From assembly GCA_903813345.2 (NCBI GenBank), contig CAIIXF020000005.1, positions 27,965,375 to 28,029,374 of the forward strand: a DNA stretch of 64,000 nt, written 5' to 3'. Under the pieces are notes generated by a model. The model searched no databases. It was not told the origin of the DNA and was given only the letters and a program-made list of their open reading frames with translations. The position numbers and the translations under genes are program-made. Source of the DNA: Owenia fusiformis. Taxonomy: Eukaryota > Annelida > Polychaeta > Sabellida > Oweniidae. Below are positions 46,074-57,885 of the stretch, piece after piece. Numbering within the stretch: position 1 is the first letter of the stretch; each line of letters opens with the position of its first letter.

Positions 46074-46097
46074 TTGGCAAATCCTGGCTACGGGCCT
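45887..46097. mobile_element. MITE with AGGCCCGTAGCCAGG ends, copy 2, containing a 30-C run
   Basis: Ends AGGCCCGTAGCCAGG and CCTGGCTACGGGCCT are perfect inverted repeats. Near the right end is an uninterrupted run of 30 cytosines (46044-46073). Same family as 24433-24605. Confidence 0.8.
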
Positions 46098-47093
46098 GCT
46101 TTTTGTGATCAATGTGTAACATAGGAATGGTGTTCAAATGTCATCAGTTATGGTAGACAAAGTCAATTTTTACAAAGATGAGTATGTGTTGAGGAATGTT
46201 GATTTTTGAAAGAGTGAAATGCCAATGAACAATTCAAAGGTGTATGGGGAGGGGGCTATCATAATGAAAAATACTGTCTTTCCACAAATGACGGCAATTT
46301 TTGAACACCATCACTAAAGACCCAAATGGTATTCCAGCTGGCCATGACAATATTTTTTAGTGACTTATACTTTTATGGAACCATTTATATTTATATATGA
46401 TATAAACTTTATGTACATGTATATTGGTACTATCTCTAGCTTTAGTAATTGACTGGGCCTCCTGTAAATCATGTTTGAATCACACATGCAATTATCACAA
46501 ATCATGATGAATTGCCTTTTCATTTCTTATGTTCTTGATTTTTAATGGTAGAATTATTTTATGGAATATGCAATATTTATGAATCCAAACCATTCGCAGA
46601 TTTAGATGAAATTAGCATTTTATACAGAAAATTAAGATTGTTAAAAGATGCATATGTACACATGTATGATTTCATGTATCGATCAAGTTATATTACCAAA
46701 AGCTTTTTAAAAACAGGGTTGCAGATTATGATATTATTTTTAGTATGTACATACAGGACATATACATATGCTGAATATCACGTTTAATTATTGTAGCTTT
46801 TAAAAATTGTTGAGGGCAAATTGTAATTGGTCAGAATAGAATAATTGTCCAAACCATCCAATCATTAACATTTTACAAAAATGGACTGTTATTAACTGCT
46901 TTTTCCCAAATATTTTGAAATTCATCAATTTTACCAGAAATTAGAATAGATATTTACTGGCCTTTGTGAACTCTAATTGATCTGCCAACCTATTCCAGTT
47001 CATGTCAAATAAAATATGTTTTTGAAAATATGAATGACTTTTCAGATTCTATTCAGGTTCCATGTCAGTCCGAATTTGAAGCATCTGTATTAC
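46098..47093. other. Intergenic, nothing recognised
   Basis: AT-rich. An 80-codon frame at 46545-46787 has no ATG at its start and no family. Confidence 0.35.
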
Positions 47094-47290
47094 ATGGGAC
47101 TATATTTTAAATTACATGGGACTATATTAAGACTTCATTTGAAACATGGGACTACATATATTTTAAATTACATGGGATCATATTTGAAATTACATGGGAC
47201 TATATTGGGACTATATTTTAAATTACATGGGACTATATTGGGACTATATTTTAGATTGCATGGGATTATATTTTAAATTAAACAGGACTA
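47094..47290. repeat. Degenerate tandem repeat of CATGGGACTATATTTTAAATTA
   Basis: About eight copies of a unit near 22 bp (CATGGGACTATATTTTAAAT) with insertions and a secondary TGGGACTATAT doubling. The frame across it is a by-product. Confidence 0.75.
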
Positions 47291-47524
47291 TATGAAATAT
47301 ATTTTAAATATTGCCCATCAATCAATTAATACTAGACAATCATTTTGTATACACTTAAAGAGCATATCATACACTACAGTACTATAGTATATTTTATAGT
47401 GTATTTAATATAGGTATTTAATATACTAGTACATGTACTTTTTTTCGAATTTGTCAAATATATATACATGAACATGTATAAAATATTGTTATTGATAAAT
47501 ATATTTTATTCCAAATATTTAGAG

Positions 47525-47839
47525 GTTATGTCACTATGACGTGAAATATGCCTGAGTTCTCCCAATATAGGCCGACCTTGGGAGGCTCTATATTTGGGCA
47601 AGAACGAAGGCATATTTCATGTCATAGTGACATAACTGATGTATTACATGCCTTTGTTCCCATGGTTACTTTGTATCAATGATGTGACGTCATGATATTA
47701 TCATGGTTATTAAAGAAATCTAATATCAAAACGAGGTAAGCGGGCTATATCGGGGTAATCGGGCAATATCGGTGGATATAGCTCGCTAACTTTCCCATTG
47801 ACTTCCATACAAATGCTTCGCTAGGTATGTAATACATCT
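47525..47839. mobile_element. Hairpin plus adjoining inverted-end segment
   Basis: 47525-47636 is a hairpin: GTTATGTCACTATGACGTGA pairs with TCATGTCATAGTGACATAAC, with GCCTGAGTTCTCCC and AAGAACGAAGGC inside. The next segment starts GATGTATTACAT (about 47638) and ends TATGTAATACATC (47839). The two parts may be one composite foldback element. Noncoding. Confidence 0.55.
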
Positions 47840-48949
47840 AAATATCACATGCAGTAGTTGTCAGTATATGAATTTACTACATAAAATGTTATGAAATTAA
47901 CTACAAGAGTTGGGTCAATTATCAATATCCTGCAAAAATGGTCTCACTTTAATTTTAATTAAGTTATTCCCTTCTTTCTTCCTTAAAAGGAAACGTATTG
48001 TTGATTTGGAACATGAGTTAACAATTGGTGAAAGTATGCCCCACTCTTCAAAAGTTTTGTTTGAAGATTTGATTTTCAGGAAAACTACAGACTGCAGAGA
48101 GACACTTGATATCAATACTAGCACAAAATGAATTGAGTTCTTATTCTCTGTCCACAATGAAAACAGTTATGTTTTTGTCAGAAATTGATCTTTGACCCAA
48201 TCTCTTACCTTGACAACAATCCAATTTGCAATTTTATAGATTAAAGTCAAGGGGCTGACCATTAGGCTGTGTATAATGTAGTGTTCTAGCACATGTATGA
48301 AAAAAAATTCAGTATATGGTACAATAGCTAGCCCCCAATAACTAATGGTTGGTCCCTGACACACGAAGTAATAAAAACTATGGATAACACATACCATGTA
48401 AACTGCAAAAAAAGTTACAAAAAGCTGTGATTAAAACTGTGATAAAGAAATAAACAATGTGAATTATAGAATAGAGTTATTTATTAGAATTATTAGAAAA
48501 ATGTCATTAACATGAATTGAATCAGAAAAGTTGGGGTGAAACATTCAAAAACTTAAAGATCGGTAATAACCAATATAATAGCACCACATTAGGCAAAGAT
48601 TGAGGCAGTAAAGATTTTAGAGAGTAAAATGTTTGCAGTGTCCCAATGTTTTCTATTCAATTTTAATTTTATAATCTGGAAAAGATAATTGAGATTTATA
48701 AACAAATATTAAGAATTCATATTAGGTATGTCCAAATTAGGTATGTCTCAAAAGTATTCACGAATCTTAAAATGAAAGTATATCATGGAAGAAAATCAGA
48801 ACTGTTGGACTTTCTAGAATAGGCGCTTGACAGGAAATCTGCAGCACAAAGAAAATTGTGGAAAATTGAGAACCTTTCTGTCAACTCTATCTGTCTCTAC
48901 TCTTTGTCCCCCCTTTAAAGTATATTAAATCAATACGGACTGCATTTTA
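47840..48949. other. Intergenic, nothing firmly recognised
   Basis: A frame at about 47985-48131 (RKRIVDLEHELTIGESMPHS, ending at a stop) has a codon-like look but no family and no clear partner exon. Confidence 0.3.
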
Positions 48950-49080
48950 TGTCACCATCACAAGTTATAACATATTGTTATAGTCTCCAACTATTTTCTG
49001 GATTGCTTTTGGTGGTTAAGTTGGTGTTTGGTGGCTGGTGTTCGATGGTTGGTGGTTGTAACAAATTACAGGTTGTGACA
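48950..49080 (-). mobile_element. TGTCACCACC-family short element, copy 3 (inverted)
   Basis: Reads on the minus strand: TGTCACAACCTGTAATTTGT, an AACCACCAACCATCGAACACC-like middle, TAGTTGGAGACTATAACAA and the TGATGGTGACATAA end. It is the most complete example of the CCA/AAC-rich core. Confidence 0.7.
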
Positions 49081-50177
49081 TTTTGCCTTGTTCATCTTGG
49101 AACTTTATAGCATTTCTTCCCACATTTTAGCACAGATATATGAAAAATATTTGATGTTTCTTGGAGGGTTTATTTTTAGTTTATCTTGTTCTTAATGATA
49201 ATCTTCTGCTTTCTCATTATATGTGGATCAATATATGAAAATAATACATTATAATATAATATATTTCATACATTTGCATGAGATCCCAGTTTCTCCATTT
49301 AAAGTATAACATGAGAAATGTCATATTCATCAATGTACTCCAATGTAATGCTACTGACAAGTGCATAATATCACCTCATATTAATGTTAATGGAGCTTGT
49401 TGAGTGGCTACGCAACATGCAATTCATTGAAGACAAGTATGTCTGTACAGTGTACATGTGAGTAAATTAATTGATTAATGTTTCTACTCGACGTCTGTTT
49501 CTAAGGTGTTTATAATTCAACTGAAACCGTGTGAATCTAGATCCTTAATCAATCCATTTTTATAATATAGGGTACAGTATATGTTCATCACAGTATCATT
49601 TATCTTTTTTGTTGGAAACTTTTGCAATTTTGTCACCCCTATTCCATGACATGTCTGAAACGAGTTTTGATAAACCCAAATTGATGTTATATTGAATTTG
49701 GAAAATAATCTTAATAAAGCCGTTGTACATACATAGTGATATTGATTGTAGAAAAACAAAAACGCAATATCATGTGCAACTCTTAAACCCATCACTTATG
49801 TATTGATTGTGCAGAGTACTTTGACGCCCATACACCATGCATTCAATGGATAAATGAGGTAAAGGAATTGATTGACATCCTAAGTTGTTTAATGAACATT
49901 GTTGTACCTCTACTTGTATGTGTCTTTATTGCACATGAATAAAATACAAATATTGCATTTTTAGTCCATGGGTACTATGCATATTCCGTGTAAATAAAAC
50001 ACATACTATAGATTTGATCAAGTTAAAAATGTACCTGCTCATGACAGTTGACATTGAATGACCATTCGGTTATCTGATCTGGTCATGGGCTAATATATAT
50101 CTACTGCCTCAACATGAGTCAATATATGGATATTAAAAGCTGGGGTGAGATTAATAATGAGGCATTAACATGCAAAA
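49081..50177. other. Intergenic, nothing firmly recognised
   Basis: An exon-like 44-nt stretch (49815-49858) lies between a TTGTGCAG acceptor and a GTAAAG donor and reads YFDAHTPCIQWINE. It has no partner exon, so it is not called. Confidence 0.3.
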
Positions 50178-50291
50178 TGTCACCATCTGCCAGTTATAAC
50201 AGACACGGAACCCCGAACCCTGAATGACCCTAACAAGATCCACAAATAAGTTGGAGACGATATCAATATGTTACCACTTGTGTTGATGACA
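50178..50291 (+). mobile_element. TGTCACCACC-family short element, copy 4
   Basis: TGTCACCATCTGCCAGTTAT, then ACACGGAACCCCGAACCCTG, then AAATAAGTTGGAGACGATAT, then TTACCACTTGTGTTGATGACA. Same block order as the other four copies. Confidence 0.7.
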
Positions 50292-50990
50292 TACAAAGTC
50301 ATGCAAATCAGAGTTGGAGTTGTATCAAAACAGGTTTTCTAGATTATCCAGAAAATACTTTGTAGATGTTTTAACATTTTCAAAGGACGGACGGATGAAC
50401 GAACGGACCAGCGGATGGACGCCTGGTTGATCCAATAGGCTCACCGTGTGAGCCAAAAACATCATTCCAATCAGCATTTTCTGAGAGAATATACATGTAC
50501 ATCATGATCAAAGATAAGATGCTTATGCTGTAACTGCCTTCATTAAGCCATAATGTGAATGTAACATGGTCCTTCCCAAATCAATGCCTGTCAATAATAG
50601 GGTATCGAATTAAGTTGATCTTGGCAATGTAGAATTGCAATATCAATAATTGATCAGTATAAGACATATTTAGGTGTAAACATACAAGTTAAGATTGTGT
50701 CCTAGTATTTTGGTGTCTTAATTGATCTGTTTTTAAGTGAACACCTTAAAGTTGAATATTTTTTGTTCTATTACTTTATTCTTCTTAACTGACCAGAACT
50801 TATTATGAACACCTTCCAGTGAACACCTTCTAAGGCTAGTCTTACTTCAAGACCCTGGACCCCCTCCCTTATTGTAGAGGGGGGGGGGGGTCTTGAAGCA
50901 AGCCTAATTGAGCTAACTGGATATTGACCCAATCTACATAACACAACATTTTGATAAGTGATCCAAGATGGGACTTCCAGTTGCCAAACT
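50292..50990. other. Intergenic with short GGACGGACG-type patch
   Basis: Includes GGACGGACGGATGAACGAAC near 50386, the same word family as the microsatellite at 54614, and a TCACCGTGTGAGCC segment. Paired patches GACCCTGGACCCCCTCCC and GGGGGGTCTTGAAGCAAG (50845-50905) form a short inverted repeat related to one near 35660-35745. Confidence 0.4.
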
Positions 50991-51564
50991 TATGGAGGGG
51001 AGTGTATATATAGATATATATATCACTTATGGAGGGGAGTGTATATATAGATATATATATCACTTATGGAGGGGAGTGTATATATAGATATATATATCAC
51101 TTATGGAGGGGAGTGTATATATAGATATATATATCACTTATGGAGGGGAGTGTATATATAGATATATATATCACTTATGGAGGGGAGTGTATATATAGAT
51201 ATATATATCACTTATGGAGGGGAGTGTATATATAGATATATATATCACTTATGGAGGGGAGTGTATATATAGATATATATATCACTTATGGAGGGGAGTG
51301 TATATATAGATATATATATCACTTATGGAGGGGAGTGTATATATAGATATATATATCACTTATGGAGGGGAGTGTATATATAGATATATATATCACTTAT
51401 GGAGGGGAGTGTATATAGATATATATATCACTTATGGAGGGGAGTGTATATATAGATATATATCACTTATGGAGGGGAGTGTATATATAGATATATATAT
51501 CACTTATGGAGGGGAGTGTATATATAGATATATATATCACTTATGGAGGGGAGTGTATATATAG
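50991..51564. repeat. 37-bp satellite array, 16 copies
   Basis: Unit TATGGAGGGGAGTGTATATA plus TAGATATATATATCACT. Fifteen full periods span 551 bp (two units are 2 bp short), followed by a partial copy. Copies are almost identical, so homogenisation is recent. Apparent YIDIYITYGGECIYR reading frames are by-products of the repeat. Confidence 0.95.
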
Positions 51565-52052
51565 GGGTTATGCACTGGGAGGTTTTGGATACAGGGAATA
51601 TCCCGAGGGATATACAATATATCTTCCCGAGGGACCGAAGGGACCGAGGGAAGATGTATTGTATATCCCAAGGGATATTCCATGTATCCAAACCGACCGT
51701 GCATAACTGGTGTATCTCATACTTGAGTGGGTTTAGGGTAGATATAACCTTTCCACCTTTTTCAAATGACAAGATATTTATATTTAACATTTTCGTAATA
51801 TTCTTTTTGTTCAATACAATGAAATTGTAACATTTAAACTTAAAAAAAATTAAATTTTAAAATTAAAAAATTAAAACTTTTGATATTTAAACTTTTTTAA
51901 ACTTTTGAAAAATTCCCGGGAGCGGGATGGATATATTATATCTGCCCGCATTTGGCCTGGAGCGGGACATATACAATATATCCTGCCCGCTCCTCAGATA
52001 CGATATATATTCCCGGGTGATATCTACCCCAAACCCACTCAAGTATGAGATA
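51565..52052. other. Block of nested palindromes between two arms of the satellite
   Basis: 51567-51707 is a long hairpin (GTTATGCAC to GTGCATAAC, with GGAATATCCCGAGGGATATAC paired to GTATATCCCAAGGGATATTCC). An outer inverted repeat links 51713-51746 with 52019-52052 (ATCTCATACTTGAGTGGGTT and its complement). Inside that, 51915-52017 runs CCCGGG to CCCGGG and holds two smaller hairpins (GCGGG to CCCGC, and GAGCGGGACATATACAATATA to CTGCCCGCTC). The centre at 51750-51910 is very AT-rich. No coding capacity. Confidence 0.8.
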
Positions 52053-52199
52053 CAGATATATATATCACTTATGGAGGGGAGTGTATATATAGATATATAT
52101 ATCACTTATGGAGGGGAGTGTATATATAGATATATATATCACTTATGGAGGGGGGTGTATATATAGATAGATATATATCACTTATGGAGGGGGGTGTAT
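52053..52199. repeat. 37-bp satellite array, right segment, about 4 copies
   Basis: Same unit and same orientation as 50991-51564, with slightly more divergence (GGGGGGTG and TAGATAGATA variants). The array therefore reads through the palindrome block as if the block had been inserted in it. Confidence 0.9.
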
Positions 52200-53479
52200 G
52201 TCATTTTCCTTCTCACATACATATACTATAAAGGATTCACTGTTAACCTGTACCAGTGGAGCTATGGAAAAGGGTCAATACTCATCCACTTGCAATCTTT
52301 ACATTCATAATCTACACTGACCTATAAAATGTTTCTCAAAACATTCATGCAAATATCTGAATATGGCGAATGCATGTACTGGTCAGAAATGTCAATATGT
52401 ATTATGATATCTAAAGACAGGCTGATAAAGCTTTGCAAACAATCTGTTCAATAACAACCACTTAATCTCTTTAAGATTAGAGGTCTGGCGTGGGCGATGT
52501 ACTTTCTAGAACTCATGGGACAATTCAAAACTTTTATAAAGTCTGCATAAATGTAATGAAGAGTACTCGGATTCATTCATATTACTGTATGAATCTTAGT
52601 TAGAATTCACATCAATTACTTTTAAAATTTGTTGTTAAACATTATCATTTGCAGATTTTAAAATATGTCAAATTAGACTTATTGAACTGCTAGCCTACAT
52701 ATAATATGTGGGAAGGGTTCAATCAATTGTTTGATTCAATAGTTCAATGCCAAGAATTATTTCAGACAAACACTCTAGCCATGTAAACATCTTATATTTC
52801 ATTCTTCAATACAATTTTTTCTAGAAAGAATGCTATAGTGGCCGAACATAAAAGAATAGTGACTCAGTGAAGTTAAAGTGGCAACTAAGTATAGAGACTA
52901 GTGGAGACTTACCTTTTTTCTTAATTTTGATAAACATTTTACTCTCCATCCTTCATTGCCCCTTTAAACACTTTTTAAAAATAATATCTTTAAACTTACT
53001 GGTCTCTGCTACATATGTTACGTAATCAAACCAGAGATATTGTGGGTGACATATTTTTGCAAACAACATTCATAATTTACTTGTATCTAACTGGAATAAG
53101 ATAAGGAATACATTTTTGGATTGATATAAAGAACTGAATTTATACATGATTTGAGTGATAAATGTGATGCTCCTGTTGTGTCTCAGTACCTAAATTTCCC
53201 CTCACAAATGAAATTAAAGTGGATTCTTGGGGATGATGTGTTTAGCATTTGGGGGCACGACAATGGCTGGAATTTTGATGTTTGTACAAAAAGATTTCTG
53301 AAAAACGTGTATGTGAAACATAACACAGCGTGATTTTAACCTATTTTAATGATTTTACTCAAAGCTTTTGTCTCATATTCTTTTACGGATTTAAGTAAAT
53401 GATGTATGGTTTGCATACTACTTGTATGTAATATTGACGCACCTCTGAGTGCCACTGTTATAAAAGTGACTGTCAAATA
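52200..53479. other. Intergenic, nothing firmly recognised
   Basis: A frame ending at 53333 (for example KLKWILGDDVFSIWGHDNGW) has codon-like composition but begins without an ATG or clear acceptor. It is left uncalled. Confidence 0.3.
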
Positions 53480-54727
53480 AATAATAAATAAATAAATACT
53501 AGATGATGGCAACTCCGCGGAGTAGCAAATCCCAACGAACAAAATATCAATTACTGAATTCCAATCAATTATACTCATTACTTCGGTTAAAATTGAAAAA
53601 TTTAGATTTAAGAATTGCGAATTCCTGCAAAGCAGCCATTTTGAATTTTCTGAGGTACAAATCTGAAAAATAATACCATAATTGTGATCTACTCCAAAAT
53701 TCCTTCAATTTGAGTATTATATAGCCATACGTTGAAGGGATCGAAAAATTATTGCGAAATCGTACATTAGACGGCCATTTTGAATTTTACGAGGCTCGAA
53801 TCAGAAAAAAGATACAATATTTGCAATCTACTCTTAATTGCCTTTAATTTGAGTATAATAAACCTTTACTTCAGAAAGATCTAAAAATTAGTGAAAATTT
53901 CTGTTTTCCTGACCCCCCATACACAGCCCCTGGGGGTCAGGATGAAAAACACTGAATATATGTGGAATAGATAGATGTTGCGAATATAATACCAAAATTT
54001 CAAACAATAATATTAATTACTTTGGTTTAGAATGAAAAATTTATGATTTTTGCGAAAAAGTCCCGCCATTTTTAAAGCGGCGGCCATCTTGAAAAAATCC
54101 ATTTTGAATTTTCTGAGGTACAAATCTGAAAAATATTACCATAATTGTGATCTACTCCAAAATTCCTTCAATTTGAGTATTATATAGCCATACTTTGAAG
54201 GGATCGAAAAATTATTGCGAAATCGTACATTAGACGGCCATTTTGAATTTTACGAGGCTCGAATCAGAAAAAAGATACAATATTTGCAATCTACTCTTAA
54301 TTGCCTTTCATTTGAGTATAATAAAGCTATACTTCAGAAAGATCTAAAAATTAGCGAAAATTTCTGTTTTCCTGACCCCCCCATACACGGCCCCTGGGGG
54401 TCAGGATGAAAAACACGGATTATATGTGAAATAGATAGATGTTGCGAATATACTACCAAAATATATAATGTTAATTACTTTGGTTTAGAATGAAAAATTT
54501 ATGATTTTTGCGAAAAAGTCCCGGCATTTTTTTTTGCGTAAAACTATTCATCAATATACATCTTTCCACCAAATATGAAGAAAATCCGTCGACTAATATT
54601 TGAGTTATCTTCCGGATGGACAGACGGACGGACAGACGGACGGACGGACGGACGGACGGACGGACGGACTGACGGACGGACGGAGGGCTTCACTATATCC
54701 CTACCGAACTTCGTTCGTTGGGATAAT
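53480..54727 (+). repeat. 1.25-kb repeat with two 463-bp tandem copies and a GGAC microsatellite
   Basis: 53637-54099 and 54100 to about 54535 are near-identical tandem copies (CATTTTGAATTTTCTGAGG, GGGATCGAAAAATTATTGCG and CCATACACAGCCCCTGGGGG occur in each). A CGGA/GACG microsatellite follows (54614-54684), then the end motif CCGAACTTCGTTCGTTGGGA. That end motif occurs inverted at 40391, so both loci belong to one family. Confidence 0.75.
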
Positions 54728-55071
54728 GAGCCAAAATAACTCAGAAAATAAGACCTTTTTGGGGAAATGGCTCCGTATCTCCATTAATCCCTTTAAATGC
54801 TACAAATATGTAAGTGACAAACAAGATAGATATTTTTATATAGTTTAGTATACATTTGTTTCTATTTCTTTTTTACATAGAACTTTATAATATATTATAT
54901 TTCCATACAAATCTAAGAATAAAATTTAGATTATTATTGTGAATATATACAATCTCACAGTACATTTACAAAACATTTAAGCATATGGTGCTTACAAATA
55001 ATCACTGAGACAATGTGCAAGCCTCTATTAGTGCTACAGTGCATACTGTAATACATACATCAAAGATATGT

Positions 55072-55365
55072 ACAGTTAAACCTGTCGAAGTGGAACACCT
55101 TCGGTACCTCTAAAAAGTGTTCCACTTGGGAGGTGTTCCACTTAGGGGAGGCAGAGTTCAATGTCTGTTTCTAAACTGAACTAATTAAGCTGATCTTTTA
55201 TTACATTGATCTTTTGATCCCTCCCCTTATAGAGCTTCATTTAACATTAAAGCAGTTGGTCCTGGGAAAAGGTGTTCCACTTATAGAGGTATTCCACTTA
55301 TAGAGGTGTTCCACTTATAGAGGTGTTCAACTTCTAAGAATGTTCCACTTGACAAGTTTCACCGT
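55072..55365. mobile_element. Foldback element with ACAGTTAAACCTGTC ends and internal TTCCACTT repeats
   Basis: Left ACAGTTAAACCTGTC pairs with right GACAAGTTTCACCGT. The interior repeats GGTGTTCCACTTATAGA three to four times on the right and related words on the left. A relative lies at 61755-61900, with GTTCACTA in place of TTCCACTT. Confidence 0.65.
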
Positions 55366-56401
55366 ATTTCAATAATTTAAAATATACATGTATATTAGAA
55401 TATGTCATGCACGAATATAATTAGATAAATCATTACAAAGAATATTAAACAATCAGAAGTAGATAATGATAATCAATCCAAAAAGCTGTTTAAACTTTAG
55501 AAATCCTATTTTGGGTTCCACAGTCTCTATCATCTTTAAACAAGCATTAGCCAAGGAGGAGACTCTGGGATTCCTATTTTCAAACTATTATGGGATGGAA
55601 ACAATCAAATATACCAAAAATTGGCATTCTGTTAATCATCTGATTGGCTCCTAAGATATGTTCATATTTGATGACTGCAAGCTGATCACTGATAGCTCTA
55701 GTGATGGAGTGAGACACCCGTCATAATAATGTTACATAACATGTTACAAGTTGCAAGACATATTTGCAACAAATTCTGTGTTAAGCTGACTAGAGACCAC
55801 ACAGTGCAAAGAAGATGTAAGATGTAACATTATATAATTACATGTATATCAATCTTAACTTTACATACACCAACAGAAGTTGATTGCCAATATACAAGTA
55901 AGTCTCATACTTGATTCTATGTTTTTTTTTAAATATATATATCCAAATACATGTACAGTATATGAGAAAATACAAATATTATCCAGTCACAAAGTGTGGA
56001 GAAATTCCTCCATATTAAAATTTTAATGATAATAATGTTCTATAACTGCAAATCTCAAATGTTTCCCAGAACTGTTATACTCCATTTGTAGGTTCCAAAA
56101 TGAATAAAAACTGGATTGGGGTACATTCCTGGACTGCACCAAAAAATTGTATATATTCTCATAACTATAAAGAATAAAAATGTGTTTTCCAAATTGTGCA
56201 AGAAAATCCCTTATTTGTTTGTTTCCCCTTTTTGCTTGCTTCTTCTTTCTTTAGCAGTGCAAATTATTGGAATTACAAAATGATTTTCATATTTCAAATT
56301 AAGTGTAGAATTCAGTGCAAAACATTTCAGATGGTGCTTCTCTTAATCATATTTAGTATTTACATTTTGTACATTTTTACATTTAACCTTGATATCTGAG
56401 A
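55366..56401. other. Intergenic, nothing recognised
   Basis: AT-rich with no supported gene or array. Confidence 0.35.
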
Positions 56402-57467
56402 TACAGGGTGATCACTAAGTTCTGGGAATTTATCTGCCATTTCATTATTTTTCAACCAATTTACTTGAAATTTTCAAGGTAAATGGGGAATGTAATTTTG
56501 GGTTGGATAAAACAGTCTCATTGTCATCTGATGTCACAATGGATAATTGTTGTTGCTATAGTAACATGACAAGTGGCGTAGCGGGTCAAGTTAAATAGAA
56601 ATGAATTCAGATTTTGCTTGATCCAAAAGTATGGTTAATAAATACCTATTTGGTGGACATATTTCTGTGATTTTTCATATTTTCAAATACTTCTTACTTT
56701 AGTTTCTAAAGTGACATCTGTATTGTTATATAAGAGTGTACTTTGCTCTATTTTTGTATCATCAATCTGCATCTCAAAGTCAAAATCATGACTCTAAAAA
56801 GTGGGGAGTTATCTTCGATTATGACTATGCTCCTTCCCATTACTCAAGCTGCCCATACTACTCTTGAAGAATTAAGGTCCACATAAGTTATTACTGCCCC
56901 ATATTCACCAGACAATATTCACAAGATGAAGCACCATTAGGCTTCACTACATTTTGGGTGCTAAAGCATTATATGAGATGTCATAAGTTTGATTCCGATA
57001 AGGGACTGATTTCAACAGCTTGAGCAAATCTTCAAGGGATACAAAGGGAGGACTGGAACACATCTTTAAGAACTAAGTTTGTCAACGACGCATGTGCGTC
57101 CAGGCTAATGGAAACAATTATAATTAATGAAATGATACTCTCAGCAATAAAGAATACTTCTTAATAAATGACTTCAAGAGTACTGTTCTGCCTCTAGTAC
57201 AAGTAGTTTGAAGCAACCATCTAGGCAAGATGAATATTGTTTTGGCAGGAAATTTTCAGATTAGCATCAGTCAAAATTTGCTGACCCGCGGACCACTTTT
57301 ACTTTTTTTGTAGTTACAATAAAATAAATTGTAGATGTGATATGTATATGAAACTTTGGTTGTCAATTCAGAATTATACAATGTACATCTGCTGAAAATT
57401 TCAACTCAAATGGTTGAGAAATCTTGAAATGGCAGACCAATTCCCAGAACTTAATGATCACCCTGTA
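56402..57467. mobile_element. Decayed mariner/Tc1-type element, 1.07 kb
   Basis: TA-CAGGGTGATCACTAAGTT at the left and its inverted match (ACTTAATGATCACCCTGTA) at the right form terminal repeats of about 75 bp flanked by TA. Inside, near 56823, the plus strand reads DYAPSHYSS, matching the D-x-A-P-x-H motif of DDE/D transposases of the IS630-Tc1-mariner group. Stops and frameshifts follow (for example TGA soon after PYYS). The remaining coding space is too short for a full transposase. It is a dead copy. Confidence 0.75.
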
Positions 57468-57747
57468 TGTCCAGAATATTTGGTTGGGTATTATATTTGA
57501 GCATTTCTGAGGTAACACACATGACTGTTTCCCTTTCATAACCATAACTTAAGATGATTATTGTGTGGGTTTCTGTTGGTAAATAAAGAGCAGTATTGCA
57601 GAAACCACGGGGAGTGTGAAGTTGCGATAGTTGCTATGGTGATGGAAGGATAAAATACAACAAGGTATAAGGGAGAATATCATACAAAGAGGCATTGTAA
57701 CTAAGATATCTTTGAGAATCATTTAATTAAAACAAGGCCATGCAAAA

Positions 57748-57885
57748 TGTCACCACCTGCCATTTGTTAGAGATGCTGAACTCCAAACACTAGCCACTAA
57801 ATGCCAGATGTCAAATGCTGAACACTACCATCCACAAAAAAAGTTGGAGACTTATAACAATATGTCACCACTTGTGGTGGTGACA
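57748..57885 (+). mobile_element. TGTCACCACC-family short element, copy 5 (best preserved)
   Basis: TGTCACCACCTGCCATTTGT, an AACTCCAAACACTAGCCACT-like core, AAAAAGTTGGAGACTTATAA, and the terminal palindrome TGTCACCACTTGTGGTGGTG ending ACA. Ends are inverted, and TA follows the right end. Confidence 0.8.

Noticed and set aside
47034-47276. An 80-codon frame rich in LHGTILGLY repeats
   Set aside because: It is translation of the 22-bp tandem repeat and has no independent support.
50991-52199. The regular 37-bp units and their long open frames, considered as a CRISPR array or a repeat protein
   Set aside because: Units are contiguous with no variable spacers, the host is clearly eukaryotic, and the frames exist on both strands only because the unit pair lacks stops.
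53151-53333. A 60-codon frame with WILGDDVFSIWGHDNGW
   Set aside because: The composition looks coding, but there is no ATG, no convincing acceptor and no family; kept only as a possible exon in the orphan-gene note.
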